Below are positions 1 to 12,203 of a stretch of DNA of 64,000 nt, piece by piece. Both the position numbers and the translations under genes were made by a program. This DNA comes from Porodaedalea pini (Eukaryota; Basidiomycota; Agaricomycetes; Hymenochaetales; Hymenochaetaceae). The stretch is from the NCBI GenBank assembly GCA_002794775.1, contig NBAY01000029.1:434001-498000 (forward strand), written 5' to 3'. Position 1 is the first letter of the stretch, and each line of letters begins with the position of its first letter. A model generated the notes under the pieces. The model had not been told where the DNA came from. It searched no databases and worked only from the letters and a program-made list of their open reading frames with translations.

Positions 1-89
1 GAGTTGAATAATGTAGGGCGACAATGCGATATGCATACCGCCAGGTTCTGTAATGGCTAGACAGAAAGAAATTCTGCCTTTATATTATA

Positions 90-1535
90 GTTGCCGTTGT
101 CCGGTCCAGGGTCCAGCTCTCCTGCCATTTTTCTGGACCGAGCTGGACCCTGGACCGGACCTGGACCGGAAGAAATATTTGTGGGAGTTAGTTTGACATC
201 ATTACTGGCCTCAAGTTGGTTGACAAAGAAGTAGAACAGCTCTAGTGAGACTGGAAGATGTGCTTGAGCTTTGCATAGCACTGTGACATGACTACTTGCC
301 TATGCAGGGGGTCTTCCATACTGTGTGAACAGGTTTTCTCAGGACTCAGGAGCAGGTCTGGTGGATACCAAGTGTCATATGACTCATATCCACCTTCTTT
401 CTGAAACTTTTGAGTACAGAGATACTATAGATGTACTACAAAGGCCTTTTCAAATGCATGTCTTTGTCTCAAGCATAAATAGAATTACAGCCATTTTCAT
501 AAGTCCTGCGACACGTGCATGTCACGTGAAGTGAGCCGCATCAGAGCCAAAATGTCGAAAAATTAGAATGAATGCCTATTTTCTCTGTAAATTCTGCACA
601 GTACCTGCTCATTAAGTACTCAAAAAAAAGGCATGGTTCTCAGGAGAAGAAATATGTAAAATAGGGAGCAATAAATTGACTGTGTAGGTGGGTAGAGATC
701 AAACAAGTGCAGTTGGTCTGTTCTCTCACCCATTTCCACTGAGATTCAAAAATTATGGCTCCCCTACATCTATCTATAAAATTCTTTCCTGTGACTGTAA
801 ATTAAGTATATGACTATACCAACATCTCCTGCAAGTTTGAAGCCAATCCATTCAGTATTCATGGTGCAGCAGCAAGATTTGTGTTCCACTTCAAGCTCTT
901 TCCACCTCCTTTTCTCACAACAGGTCTTGCAGAGTAGAACACAAATCTTGCTGCTGGACCATGAATACTGAATGGATTGGCTTCAAACTTGCAGGAGATG
1001 TTGGTATAGTCATATACTTAATTTACAGTCACAGGAAAGAATTTTATAGATAGATGTAGGGGAGCCATAATTTTTGAATCTCAGTGGAAATGGGTGAGAG
1101 AACAGACCAACTGCACTTGTTTGATCTCCACCCACCTACACAGTCAATTTATTGCTCCCTATTTTACATATTTCTTCTCCTGAGAACCATGCCTTTTTTT
1201 TGAGTACTTAATGAGCGGGTACTGTGCAGAATTTACAGAGAAAATAGGCATTCATTCTAATTTTTCGACATTTTGGCTCTGATGCGGCTCACTTCACGTG
1301 ACATGCACGTGTCGCAGGACTTATGAAAATGGCTGTAATTCAACTTTTTCTTCTCAATTTACCAGCGGTCCAGGTCCGGTCCCGGTCCGGACCTGGACTG
1401 GACCCGAGGTCCGGTCCAAAAGCGGTCCAGTTGGGGTCCGGTTCAGGTCCGAGCTGAGCAGGAAAATCCAAAATGGTCCGGGTTACGGTCCACCAACATT
1501 TTGCCTGGACTGGACCTGGACCGGACCGCGGCAAC
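90..1535. repeat. GGTCC-rich repeat block with inverted outer ends
   Basis: The two flanks (about 90-175 and 1364-1535) are built from irregular GGTCC/GGACC motifs. Their outer ends are inverted copies of each other: the left reads gttgcc then tccggtccag, and the right carries its reverse complement (ctggaccgga, then cggcaac). A foldback element occupies the interior. Reading frames across the flanks are low-complexity Pro/Gly/Trp strings and are not genes. This may be an old non-autonomous element, but I could not find a clean target duplication for it. Confidence 0.5.
482..1341. mobile_element. Foldback (long palindromic) element, about 860 bp
   Basis: Arms of about 400 bp (482-887 and 940-1341) are near-perfect reverse complements, separated by a loop of roughly 50 bp. 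The outer end reads gaattacagcc on the left and ggctgtaattc on the right. If the ends are trimmed to CAGCC...GGCTG, a TA dinucleotide flanks both sides, which would fit a TA-targeting family, but two bases is weak evidence. There is no open frame of note inside. It is probably a foldback or MITE-like non-autonomous transposon nested in the GGTCC-rich repeat. Confidence 0.7.
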
Positions 1536-1541
1536 TTTACT

Positions 1542-1548
1542 TTATATA
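1542..1548. repeat. Left target-site duplication of the KDZ element (TTATATA)
   Basis: TTATATA directly precedes the CACTTCAGG terminus of the 15.8-kb element. It recurs directly after the opposite terminus at 17370-17376. Confidence 0.8.
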
Positions 1549-1578
1549 CACTTCAGGTACCCCCTTTACCCAGACCTC

Positions 1579-1613
1579 TTAGGTGTAACTTAGTCCAATT
1601 GAGTTACACCTAA
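1579..1613. other. Hairpin 30 bp inside the left KDZ terminus
   Basis: TTAGGTGTAACT and AGTTACACCTAA form a 12-bp perfect inverted repeat around an 11-bp loop. The same hairpin is present at 17305-17339 in the other arm. A paired hairpin at a fixed distance from each end is a plausible transposase-recognition feature, by inference only. Confidence 0.7.
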
Positions 1614-2181
1614 AGGTGCCTGTCCTGATATGTATATATATAGTCTGGGATGTCCCAGGGCAGGGGATATTCCTGTAAGTTAATACCTATCAGTGCAGTT
1701 ACCATAGGGCTGTCCCTCTGTTGTCACTGGGTGCCAGGGGGACTTTTCACTGGGATTTCCCCAGATAATTTCAACCTAGTTTTATATTAAAAATTTGATA
1801 TTTTAGGGCTTAAATTAGCAATTCCATGTTAGTTTTGAACAGTTGTGATGCATTTAATGCTTGGCCTTGTGCATGGCCACTTTATACATACTAGGCAGTT
1901 GCTACTCTGTGAATATTATCATAGATTCAGCTTCACTGGATGTTTGTATGACAACAGATATGATATGGCTACACATCCTCTAGCTTTGAATATAAGGAAA
2001 GTCCTCTTTTAATCTCTATATAGCATGACCACAAGTAGAACTTTGAGAAATGATGACCTCAGTGATAACAACAGAGTATTGAGCCTCTGTAATTTATAGA
2101 ATACACCCATGTTCTTGATTATTATGATTTAGAATACCTAGGAATGACTTTAACTGATAAGTATATGTATCTCATATCTAT

Positions 2182-2520
2182 GGGGATAGCTCAGAGATAA
2201 TAACCCAGGGATAGCCTAGACATGTTTACACAGGGATAGCCCAGACATAATTTCATAGGGATAGCCCAGAAATAACAATCCAGGGATAGCCCAGAGATAA
2301 TAATCCAGGGATAGCCCAGAGATGTTTACAGAGGGATAGCCCAGAGATGTTTACAGAGGGATAGCCCAGAGATAATAATTCAGGGCTAGCCCAGAGATAA
2401 TAACTCAGGGATAGCCCAGAGATAATAACTCAGGGATAGCCCAGAGATAATAATCCAGGGATAGCCCAGAGATAATAACTCAGGGATGGCCCAGAGATAG
2501 TAATCCAGGGGTAGCCCAGG
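2182..2520 (+). repeat. Tandem array of 25-bp units, about 14 copies, in the left TIR
   Basis: The unit is AGGGATAGCCCAGA followed by an 11-bp variable part (most often GATAATAACTC or similar). Units abut with no unique spacers, so this is not a CRISPR array. The inverted right arm has about 8 copies. The conserved GGGATAGCCCAGA core suggests repeated protein-binding sites. Confidence 0.85.
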
Positions 2521-2730
2521 GGGAACTTATTGTAATAAATAACACAAAGATCATAGCTTCTAGGACAGTAGACCTTGTTTGTACATATGAGACTGCATCT
2601 CTCAGGCACACATCCATTATCATGACAATGCATTAGTATTCTGTCTGTCTTTGTCTTCTCATCCCACTCAATTCAGCACAGTGAATTTATAACATTGAAT
2701 AAGTGTATTATTACAGGATATTTAGATAAA

Positions 2731-5700
2731 TCAAGAAAGGACCATGCCTTCGACTCGAGCCCGTTTTTCTGGAGACATAGGCAGTGTAGACTGAGTAAAG
2801 GCAATGTCCTGTAGAAGTGGATCAGAGACATTTTCTTGGAAACCAGATTCCAAAACTAATGCACGAGAATTATCATACTCGATTTGCTCTGCAAGCTCCA
2901 GAAACTCCCCATGCTCAACTCGAAGCTCATCTGCATGAAGTCCATCATCTGACTCGTCATCTACTCCATCTTCTTCCGCTCCGAGACTAGGTGCAAAAAG
3001 GAAAGATGACCGCATGGCCGTGACTGTATGATACACAGCTGCATCTCGAAGTTGTTTAAAGTCTGCTATTTCTTCCATTGTCGGTCCCCAATTTGCATTA
3101 TAAGCTGAGTCCACGGGAGGAACATATTCCAGCTTGTTGCACCATTCAACGCATAGAGCCAATAGCTCCTTTTGTCTGACTTGAAGGGCATATGTGAGAC
3201 CAGATGTAGCGGCTGTTGAAGATATGAAATTCAAACCTGATCACATGTTAAATGAAGAGCTCACAAGCAGACTGTAATGCATTGATTGTACGCCTCCAAA
3301 CATCGCGGAACCAATCCTGGAGAGTAGTTTTCTCTTTACTTAATCACTGGAGCTCTTCGCGGCATCGTTTAGCATCTAGGAAAGCACATATACCTCTCCT
3401 AGCATCCTCATCACCCATCCAACAAGGCACATCAGTATTGTTAACGTCAGATAGATCGTTGTCCCACCATATATCATTATCAATGTCCAAATCAAATAGT
3501 CCCTTGATTGTTATGGGTGTTGGACATTTCGCGTCATGGGGAGCATCCTTCTGTAGTTTATCGCATAACACATTGTATGTTTTGGCGAGCTGAACTATGC
3601 CTGGCTCACGATGCCTCAACTGGGATTCAATGAGCTCGTATTTTTTCTGTTCTGAATGCGCAAAACATGAGGAAACAATTAAGCTGAGTTTAATTGAAAG
3701 TACCTCCAGATGTTGAATGCTGAGCACGGTAAGGACGTTCCAGATTCTGAAGTTCAAATTTGTGAGTCTGAAGTTTTGTTAGAAGGCGGCTGTGCAAAGC
3801 ACGAGCATTCATACGATCATTGATGAATGAACTATTTTTTAGCGATAAAAGCTTATCCTGATCCTCAACGCCAAGAAGACCTTTCTTCTTTTTTATGTCC
3901 TTGAGTAAACGAGCATGTGCAGACTCCAACTTCTTAACAGAGTTGTTAATGGTGTCAATATCAACATTCTTGTCACTCTCCAAACTTCTGTGTAAGCAGT
4001 TGATTCTCTGAATCATTGCATCACATCGTGTCTGGAGGTTGATGATTTCTTCTATCGCTGTTCATCCCGCAGCTTTCGACTGACCTGTACAAACAGTAGC
4101 TGGCACATCATTTATCATTCAGTGGACACAGTGAAAGAAACACACGTGGAAGTGCTTTAGACTGATGCTCGAGCTGAGCATCCCATTCCTTAACAAGTTC
4201 TTCTTCTGAGATATTGATTTCTTTTAGCTTCATCTCGGCATCTTGAAGGCACCTGTAGCATTCTCGTGTCTGCTTGAGTAGCCATGATCCAAGCTTGAAA
4301 AGGCTGTTGCTGCTGGAGTATTGGACTTGAGTATCAATGACATGCAATTGCTCGTAATACTAAAAAAGATGTGATCAGCGCATGATGGTTTTATGGAAAT
4401 GCTCAGACTTACTCCACTTATGCGAAGAGTTGGGATAAGGTGCTTTATTGAACTCCAAAAATGCTCGCATCCTTCACCATCCGTCAAGCCGAAGCCATTA
4501 CATTTTCGAGGGTGGTAGACAATCTGACATGCCCATTGATGACCATATGCGTGGAAGACAGAAATAGCGAAGATCATGCGAGCAGCATATTCAGGCAGAA
4601 ACCCCCACTTAGCTATACTATGGTGGAGCTGGCAGCCTACGTCATATAATACACCAATGATTGCATCGTCAGGAATATGTTGGAAAAGGGTCTGCAGAAG
4701 GGCAAGAGCGTAGTGTTGCTTCTCACCTGCAGACCGCATGTTGGCGAGCCAGAGGACGTGATCATGTCGACAGAGAAGTGCCATGAGTCCTGTATCTAAG
4801 AAAAATCTTGTGCTCGCTTTCTGTCGACAGTCATCTGCAGCTTTAAATGATGACTTGCATTCATCCAAGATCTCATCTGAAACTTTCAGCGTGTGACTCG
4901 CTGTCGTACATTCCACTGCTGAGTCGTCTCGATTGCGCTTAGCATGGTCAGGACGAAGGCGAGCAACTTCGGTCTCCATAGCCTTCAAGTTATCCTCAGA
5001 CAAGAAAACAGTCTTAGGGTGAACGTTCAGGGCTCCATTGTCAGTCTTTCCCCTCTTCTGCTGGAAACATGCATTGATGCAAACATTAAAGTCCATACTA
5101 AAAAGTACCGCATTAGCACATTTGAAGGACTCTGTAGAAAGATGCATATGGTAGACTGGGGTCATGTTTCCAGTTGGGTCCTCCAAAACACGCAGGACAA
5201 CATTCTTGAAGGTATAGCAATGGCAGCTTCGGTTCAGCATTGAACTCAATTGATGTGCCTTCATACAGTGTCCAAGTCAAAACATCTCGGTCAGTAATAG
5301 TTCCGCGCACACATCAAAGAATACACACTGTCATTACCTGCATTCTCAACTTCTTCAGCCAATTTCTCTTCTTGCAAACTTCCTAGGACATCTGTGAGTC
5401 ATGTATTGCATAGTTAATAGCTAGATAATCAGACATTATACCTTCGTAGTCGGAATCATCACCATTCAGGTTTCCCAAGGGCATATTGTTTCTCGGGCAC
5501 GGAGAACTAGGTACAGAGCTCGAATCTCCACCATCTTCACCACTGCTAGCTTCACTACGCAAAGGCTGAGCATCATATGCCATCGGTCTTATCATAGAAT
5601 CAATGTGTTCCCATGCAGCATCACGCAATGTACCGAACCAATGTAAACATTTACAGAACCTCTTTCGTAACGAGTCCTTTGAATAAAAGATCAATATAGG

Positions 5701-6555
5701 TGTGACACGAACATGAGAATGTGTATGTATGGAAGACTCGAACAAATATCCACAGGTGCTTAAGAAGGCCTCTAAGGTATTGCAGAGTGCCGTTTTGTTT
5801 GGCGGGATTCGTACAAAGAGCTCTAAGCAGAAGTCAAGGACATTTAAATCAACAGCTAAAGTTGGGAAACACGGTGCACAGCTGAAGAAACCTCTGTCGA
5901 GCAACTGGAACGGCACTGAGTTGCAAGTGCAAGTAAAGACATTTATCTTTTCAAGCCCTACAAACTGAAAGTCAGCTTTGTAGCTTATACGGGGAGAATA
6001 GAACATACCTGTAAAAGATACACACAATATCTCAATTTCCATTCATGCACCCATACACGTACATTGAGAGGACGAAGTCGATACCACCAGGTGTCGAAGG
6101 TTTTCCGAATGGCGAAGAATGTCGAGGTATGGGATAACAAGTCCAGGTATTACATCTTTGGACCACCGTTGGTGCTGTCTGAGTCGCTTATGGCGGAACC
6201 TTGACAGTGTAGGATTGATAGGTGTGCGCCGAGATGATGCAAATATACTGTCATATCCATGATTCTCGAAATTATCAATAAAATTATCAGGAAGCTCGCA
6301 ATTGTCAGAAGGTGAAGGCTTTCTTGGGGATGGAGATGGGGAAGCCTCGGATGGTCGAGCGCCTTGGGCATGTATAAGCGTCCGGCCGAAAGGCAGGAAG
6401 ACGACAGGTTGCTGACTCTGCGTACGTGAGCTTCTAGAGCGCAGAGTGTCGCTGAAGAGCTCCAAAGTCGACGGTCCCGGGATCAGAGCTGGGGACGGCG
6501 GGTTGTTCACGAGGGCGGCGAGCTCCTTCAGCCACTTGCCAGATCTTCTGGTCAT
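2731..6555 (-). CDS. KDZ-type transposase
   Basis: Multi-exon gene; the ATG at 6555 is preferred because MTRRSGKW begins the basic N-terminus, though an in-frame ATG lies at 6603. An intron at about 6009-6062 joins the N-terminal segment to a cysteine cluster (CTC...CAPCFPT, near 5900). Next comes a CCPACFGG motif (near 5190). The RNase-H-like core follows, with FNVCINACFQQK, YDVGCQL, a zinc-binding FHAYGHQWACQ and GFGLTDGEGCEHFWS (5110-4460). The C-terminal part (about 4350-2731) is charged and helical, ending in an acidic stretch. These motifs are characteristic of KDZ transposases, which cut and paste large elements. The position expected to be Asp in CIDACF is Asn here. The join just after CCPACFGG needs a frame change that I could not resolve as a clean intron, so activity is doubtful. 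Confidence 0.85.
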
Positions 6556-6603
6556 CGCTAGTATGAAGAACGTTGCAATGAAAGAAGGGGAGATGTGAGA
6601 CAT

Positions 6604-8714
6604 CCAAGTTGCAAACCACTAAATGCATGTATCAGTAACTTTTTGCTAAGATATGGAAGATATTTTTTTTTTACCAGCGAGCCTCTATGTGAGAATAGAA
6701 CATTATCGTGGTTTGTGGCCTGCAATCTGTCCTTTGTTTTCATTAACGAGCCACTAATCAATCAAAAACTAAAAGATAACTCATCTTTTGTTCTGTCCTT
6801 TCCGGCTTCATCTTAAGCTACGCGGTTGCACCGTATCCTTCTCCACGCCGACGCTCCTGGTCACTGACGCATTCCACACTGCTATTGTTCAAACCATATG
6901 CTTTGAGCACCTGATACTATCGAGGTACATTCTTTTTTCCCTTTCCATTGGTCCTGCAGAATGCTCATTTACAAAACTATCTACCATACATGCACAGACT
7001 GGAGCCCCCCAAAAATGTGTTTGACAGCTTTCAACCACAGTATACATTCGGTTCACATATCGACCTGCCAATCCAAGTATATGTCTCAAACGGATCACTC
7101 GACTCTCGACTAAGGTACTCGTGGATTTCAGCCAGACCGAGTTTATGGCCATTGTCCTTGGCGGTTTCCTCCTCGATCAGGAGGTCGTCAAGCGACTGCT
7201 ACGTATGTACTGGAAGTCGGAAATATCGCCACTCGTGGCCAGCATAGTGCAGGATCCTACGGGATGCAAGGGCGGGATGTCCCTGAAATGCGTGAGGGAC
7301 TCATATGATGCTGTCAGGCATAAGCTTTCAAATTTAGTATTTATGAAGGAGTCCACAAATCTGACGCACCAAGGTTGTCTGCAACCATCATGATTCTGAC
7401 CTTGTACTTAATCGCAAGCACACTCGTGCCAGTCACTATGAGCTGTCTGCATCTTTATCATTTAGTCAGTTCTCAGTAATTTTTGTGCGAGATAACATCA
7501 ATGCAGAGTAAGTGCATACTGAGTGCGCTGCACTCCATCTGTGAACGTGTCTGTTGGTTGCCAATTGTACGGCCTATGGTGGAAGGGATAGGTATTGTGC
7601 ATTCGGCTTGAGGACAATGAGAGTGTACTACAGAGGTCGTTGAGCTCAGAAACGGTCCTAGGAAAACGTACTCAGCCATTGGAGTAGCGGCGTCAGCAGT
7701 TTGAGCAGATACGAGTGCGCACTTACCACGTATGAGTATCCTTCCGAGCCGCCACGGTTTACAGAAAGCGTTGAAAATTAGCTTCGAAGTTTGACGTATA
7801 TTTGCTCATATTGCATGCTTACCAGAGCGTTACAGAAGTTCATTTTCCGTCACTGACGATCAGACAATGGACCGGAAGAGGCTGAGGAGGCTTGGCAATA
7901 GAAAGCCACGAAGGTGAACAAGATGTAGCTGAATGGGCAGGACGTCGTGTGGAGGTCATGGCAGTCAAGAGAGAGTTAGAAAGGTGTGCCAAAAGCGGAA
8001 TCGGAGTTAGATATGCAGTGATCAGGTGAGTGGTGTTAAACTTCCTCATTTGGATATGCTGCACTTACAAGCAACTTGTTCACATGCTCTGATCACTGCA
8101 CATTAGCACCGCATTTAATTTTAGAACACCTTTCAGCCTCTCCGTCTTACTCCCATCATCGCTCGCTCGCCATCGCATGCAACCAGCATACCAACCTCCA
8201 GCTTGCCACCTCAGTGCGTTCAGCTCCAAATCCACCTCGCCTTCACCATCCGTGTCCTGAGCTCAAGACTCAGAGGTTTTTTAGCACATCACCGATAACG
8301 GCGAACACTTCGTTGGCGACGCATCAAGTGAGCTTTCACACCTCATTCTGACCGTCATAACTGCCTCATCAGACACTTTTCTCTTAACAGTTTTTTTTTT
8401 CAGCAACTCAGGGTTCCAACGCCATGAAGCGTGTTCCCATTGCTCAGGCAAGCCCAATTTCACACTGTTTTCTTTATTTAGTCACTTGTACTGTAATTTT
8501 GTATATTGGTAGTCACTGTTTGTATTTCGAACTTTTGTACTTGCAAAATAAAGGAACAGAGAAGGCCAGATAGAAAGTAAGAAAAATAGTTAATTGATTT
8601 CTCGTTAGGATCATTAAGCCAGGGAGTAAATTTCGTCAAAACAGAAAGTAAAATGTGTCAAAGGTGTGTAAAGAATGCGTGAGATGTGTTACACTTAGCT
8701 AATGTGAACTTCAG
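6604..8714. promoter_or_regulatory. Divergent intergenic region inside the KDZ element
   Basis: About 2.1 kb separates the divergently transcribed transposase and SPT5-like genes. No convincing gene is visible; frames here are short and lack recognisable motifs. A pyrimidine-rich stretch (8100-8280) and a 3'-splice-like cttcag just before the ATG at 8715 suggest that 5' leader exons of the SPT5-like gene lie here. Confidence 0.4.
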
Positions 8715-11710
8715 ATGCCCAGACAAGCAGCGGATGAACGAGTTTTGCGCTATTTGGATCTGGAGGCCAAAGACTTCGACGAGGACGATAATGACGAGGC
8801 TTTCTTAGACTCAGATGAAGGTATTGTGGGACTCAGCTACTCAAATATGCCTCACTGACCATTGACTCATACAGAGGCTGAATTCATCAACGATCGCGGT
8901 GAAGGAACATCGAGTGCAGGAGCGCATCAGTGGCCTGCGCTATACAATATTGTTGAGCAAGATGACGTTCGAGCCATACTTCGAGGCATCAAAGAGTGTC
9001 ATAAAACGTACAAGGAGACCTTTGACTACGGACACTTAAAAAATGAGAAGGAGCGTGTGTCCATGATGATCGGTGGTACGGGAAATAATCTATACATGAT
9101 ACGCGTCAGGGTAAGTGAATTCAGTCAGAAAGTGATTGTGTTATGCTTATGCATGAATAGGTCAGCCACGAAGTCAAGGAGGCGAAACTACTGCATGAGT
9201 TCTTCCTCAAAACCGAGACTTCATGGGTACAACAAGGGCTGCCGCATCCTTCTGAACAACCTTGCGCCTTCTCTCTACCAGCGTTTCCCGGATGTATCTA
9301 TGCAATTGCTCCGACACTCGGCGAGGTCAACTATGCAAAATCTTGGCTGGCACACTGGATTTTGTCAACAGTTGTTTGTGTTTGGGACGAGGAGGAATCT
9401 GCCAAGGTGCTCAGAATGTGCAATGGAAGCGCCTCTCTCGAGAGATTTGAAGTCGGCGAATGGGTTACCATCCAGCGTGGTCTGTACAAAGGTGATATCG
9501 GCCGTGTCAGAGAGTCGAGGACTCAAGATGACTGTATCATAGTGGCAATTGTGCCTCGACTTCCAATCGACAAGGAATCATCCGCTCGTCCCGAGCCTGT
9601 GCTTTTCTCCCCTGATAACTTCAGGGGTGAAAAAATAAAGAAACATGACTCAATGACTTATACCTTTCGGCGTTGTAAGTACAAGAATGGACTACTCGAA
9701 CTGACTTGCCCTAGCGTGCACTATGTTAGAAAGGCATCCCCTTCTTTACAGGACATCGGACTTTTCACGCATATGGAGGCTTCATTTGGACCCTTGGACC
9801 ATGGTGAACCATTTCTTCGAAGTGGTGATAAAATCCGCAGCATGTCGACCGGCTTAATCGGGACTGTAGGTGACATCTTGAAATACACCGTTTCGTCGAC
9901 GCATACTATAGATACCTCAGGAAACTTTGTAGGCGGTGTTTCAGGCGATATCTCAGAGAACAGACACTCTGTAATTGAATATACCAAGGTCGAGGAGAGG
10001 AAAACGGTCAAGGATAAAGGCAAGGAAAAGGAAGTGGTGGAAACAAGAACTATTGGTTCTCTCTTGGCAGACTATATTCCTGTACTGAATGTGACAGACA
10101 ATTCCGGTAGAGTCCAGTATCATACTTTACAGTACGTTATGTCGGACATTTGTAGAGTATTGGAACCAGGCATGAATGTCCATGTTGTCGTCGGTCCATT
10201 CACTGGTGAAACTGGAATGATACAGACTGTCTCAGCAGATGAAAAAGAAATTTCATTCATTACAACCTCGTATTCTACGGTGTGTGTATCCTTCACCTCA
10301 AGTATATTTACTAAGTCTTTTTTTAGTTTACTGTCAGAGCGAAATGGGTCCAAACGGTACACACCGACATGACTCGTTCCGGAGTCGAGAAGCATATCAC
10401 ACAACTCCTCCAGAGTCAGTGGTGCATCATTACTAGTGGTCAGTACATTGGACGAAAGGCGCAGGTCATCTCAATCGACAATGAGACAGCAACTTTGGTT
10501 TTCGTGACTGAGGATGAGTTGAAGAATCATATTGTTTCCGATGAGGTACATATTTGTTTACTTTACCTATGAGAAACTTGCTCATTCGTTCATTTATTCA
10601 TTCATTCAGTTTACTGAGCACGTGGATCGACTGCAGCCTGACTTTGTCGAGGCTGCCAAAAAAAAAGACACTCAACTCATTGAGGACGGCAAAAGCTCTG
10701 CCGTTCCACAGACCACTGACGAGCTGTGTCGATTCCGCGATCATTTGCAGCATCTTCGCATTTTCGTCATCAACAACAAGGACTTCAAGGGTCGATTTGG
10801 CTACGTGCTCAGTATGAATCTGAATAAACCGACGGCAACCATTTCTATTGATGGGACGATGAACGTATCGAGAAGCGCACCTGAGCAAATCATTGATCTA
10901 AAAGATCTAGTTGCAGTGTATGTGTTTTCTTCCAAGCTTATTATATACTTATTAATGTACTGTACAAAGTGGTGACAACGTGTATTGCTTGGACCTCGAC
11001 CATCCTCTGACCGAGAAACAGCGGGTACATTTGACCGCCAAATTCAAGTCCTTGAGAGAAGGCGGCGCACGCTGGCATGAGTCGACTTCGACCGCCTGTG
11101 CAGTGACTCCCCCTCCTGATACAGCTCTCATTGAAGAGTTGAGGAGCTTCGTAACCGACCTCGAAACTGTGGACCCGCTACCGGCGCCTGTTGATGAGCC
11201 ACAGACCTGGCCACCACCTCTCGGCCCCCTTACTGGTGTGTATAGATTGATCATGATTAAGATCTTACTCACTTTCTGTCAGATTTCTCTGGATCCGGCA
11301 TGTGGATTATACATCCCAATGTGCAATTGTTGTACTCCAAGTACAAGATTCATTTTCGCATTGGCCAATCAACGCTCGACAACTGGACGATTCTCGGAAG
11401 CATTGTGGACCACTTTCAATGCGAGAACGACAATGTGCACGGACTTTGCCACCTTCATGCTATGCTTATGGACCATCGACAAACAACAAATTCGGGGTTT
11501 TGCGACACGTACGTGAAGGATATCAGGGTGCAAAAACCCCAAAAAAATGCTGCTGCTCTCATTGTTCATGGCGACCCTGGGTTACACGGGAAGATCGTTA
11601 CCGTCAAGAAGTTTTCGAAGGACAAGGCAACCGTTGTCGTTGTCGACTCGGAGAAAAAATTGTGGAATGAAAGCATCTCGAATATGACCCTCATAGAGAA
11701 AATAGAGTAG
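8715..11710 (+). CDS. SPT5-like KOW-domain protein carried by the KDZ element
   Basis: Coding blocks that join cleanly are 8715-8820, 8875-9110 and 9161-10279. Further blocks lie at about 10325-10543, 10609-10918, 10973-11236 and 11286-11710 (stop). The N-terminus is acidic (RYLDLEAKDFDEDDNDEAF). A segment PGCIYAIAPTLGEVNYAKSW resembles the NGN region of elongation factor SPT5. It is followed by a KOW motif (VGEWVTIQRGLYKGDIGRV, about 9453-9510) and a second KOW-like motif near the end (HGDPGLHGKIVTVKKF). SPT5 clamps RNA polymerase and supports elongation. This element-borne homologue lacks an obvious C-terminal heptad tail and could act on transcription of the element or of the host. Upstream non-coding or short coding exons may be missing from this call. 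Confidence 0.7.
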
Positions 11711-12203
11711 ATTAGACAGCCATATCGTACTGGAAATCTCGGAATCACCAATGTACTATAACTTAGCATTTAATTTATTACGATGTTCTACTGTTCCACT
11801 CCGAGCCACAAGTTTGTGCGACCTTTGATCCTGCCATGTGCGCAGATGTCATCGGTACGCATATCAGTCTTGATATTTGCCTTGTTCCCATTCTGACGTG
11901 ATTTGTTTTACAGATTATCCTCATCTCGAATTTGGTGCTTGAGATTTGCAAGTCAGGCAAGTTGCTACAGTCTTAGGCCTGTGAAACATGAGGCTTGTAA
12001 GTCAAGATTGGAGGCCATGTTCGAGACCCGAATGCCACAGCGCGCTAAGATTTCGTGGCCGATGGGTCAAATACTGCATGATAAGCCACTTTATTCTTTT
12101 TATCCTATTTAATGCGCCTGACGAGAACCACAAAATCCCATTTCACGTATCTTCTCAGCTTCAGCAGTAGTTTTGAAAAGGTCCTCCAGAGTTCTCAACC
12201 AGC
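11711..12203. other. Intergenic stretch between the two KDZ cargo genes
   Basis: The stretch is 493 bp between the stop of the SPT5-like gene and the first ATG of the downstream unknown gene. Only short frames without motifs are present. It presumably holds the 3' end of one gene and the promoter of the next. Confidence 0.4.

Larger units (their letters stand above)
1549..2588. repeat. Left terminal inverted repeat of the KDZ element
   Basis: This roughly 1040-bp block is the reverse complement of about 16478-17369, from the CACTTCAGG terminus to the innermost matched segment around cttgtttgtaca. The length difference of about 148 bp from the right arm equals six units of the internal 25-bp tandem repeat. 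Confidence 0.85.

Noticed and set aside
57..281. Protein-coding frames across the GGTCC-rich flanks (also 1298-1582)
   Set aside because: They are low-complexity Gly/Pro/Trp strings produced by the GGTCC motif, on both strands, with no codon or motif support.
2182..2520. CRISPR-like repeat array
   Set aside because: Units abut without unique spacers, the array is inside a transposon TIR, and the host is a eukaryote.
2430..2633. Minus-strand frame over the 25-bp array
   Set aside because: It translates the repeat as ISGPSLSYYLWAIPG units and has no gene-like context.
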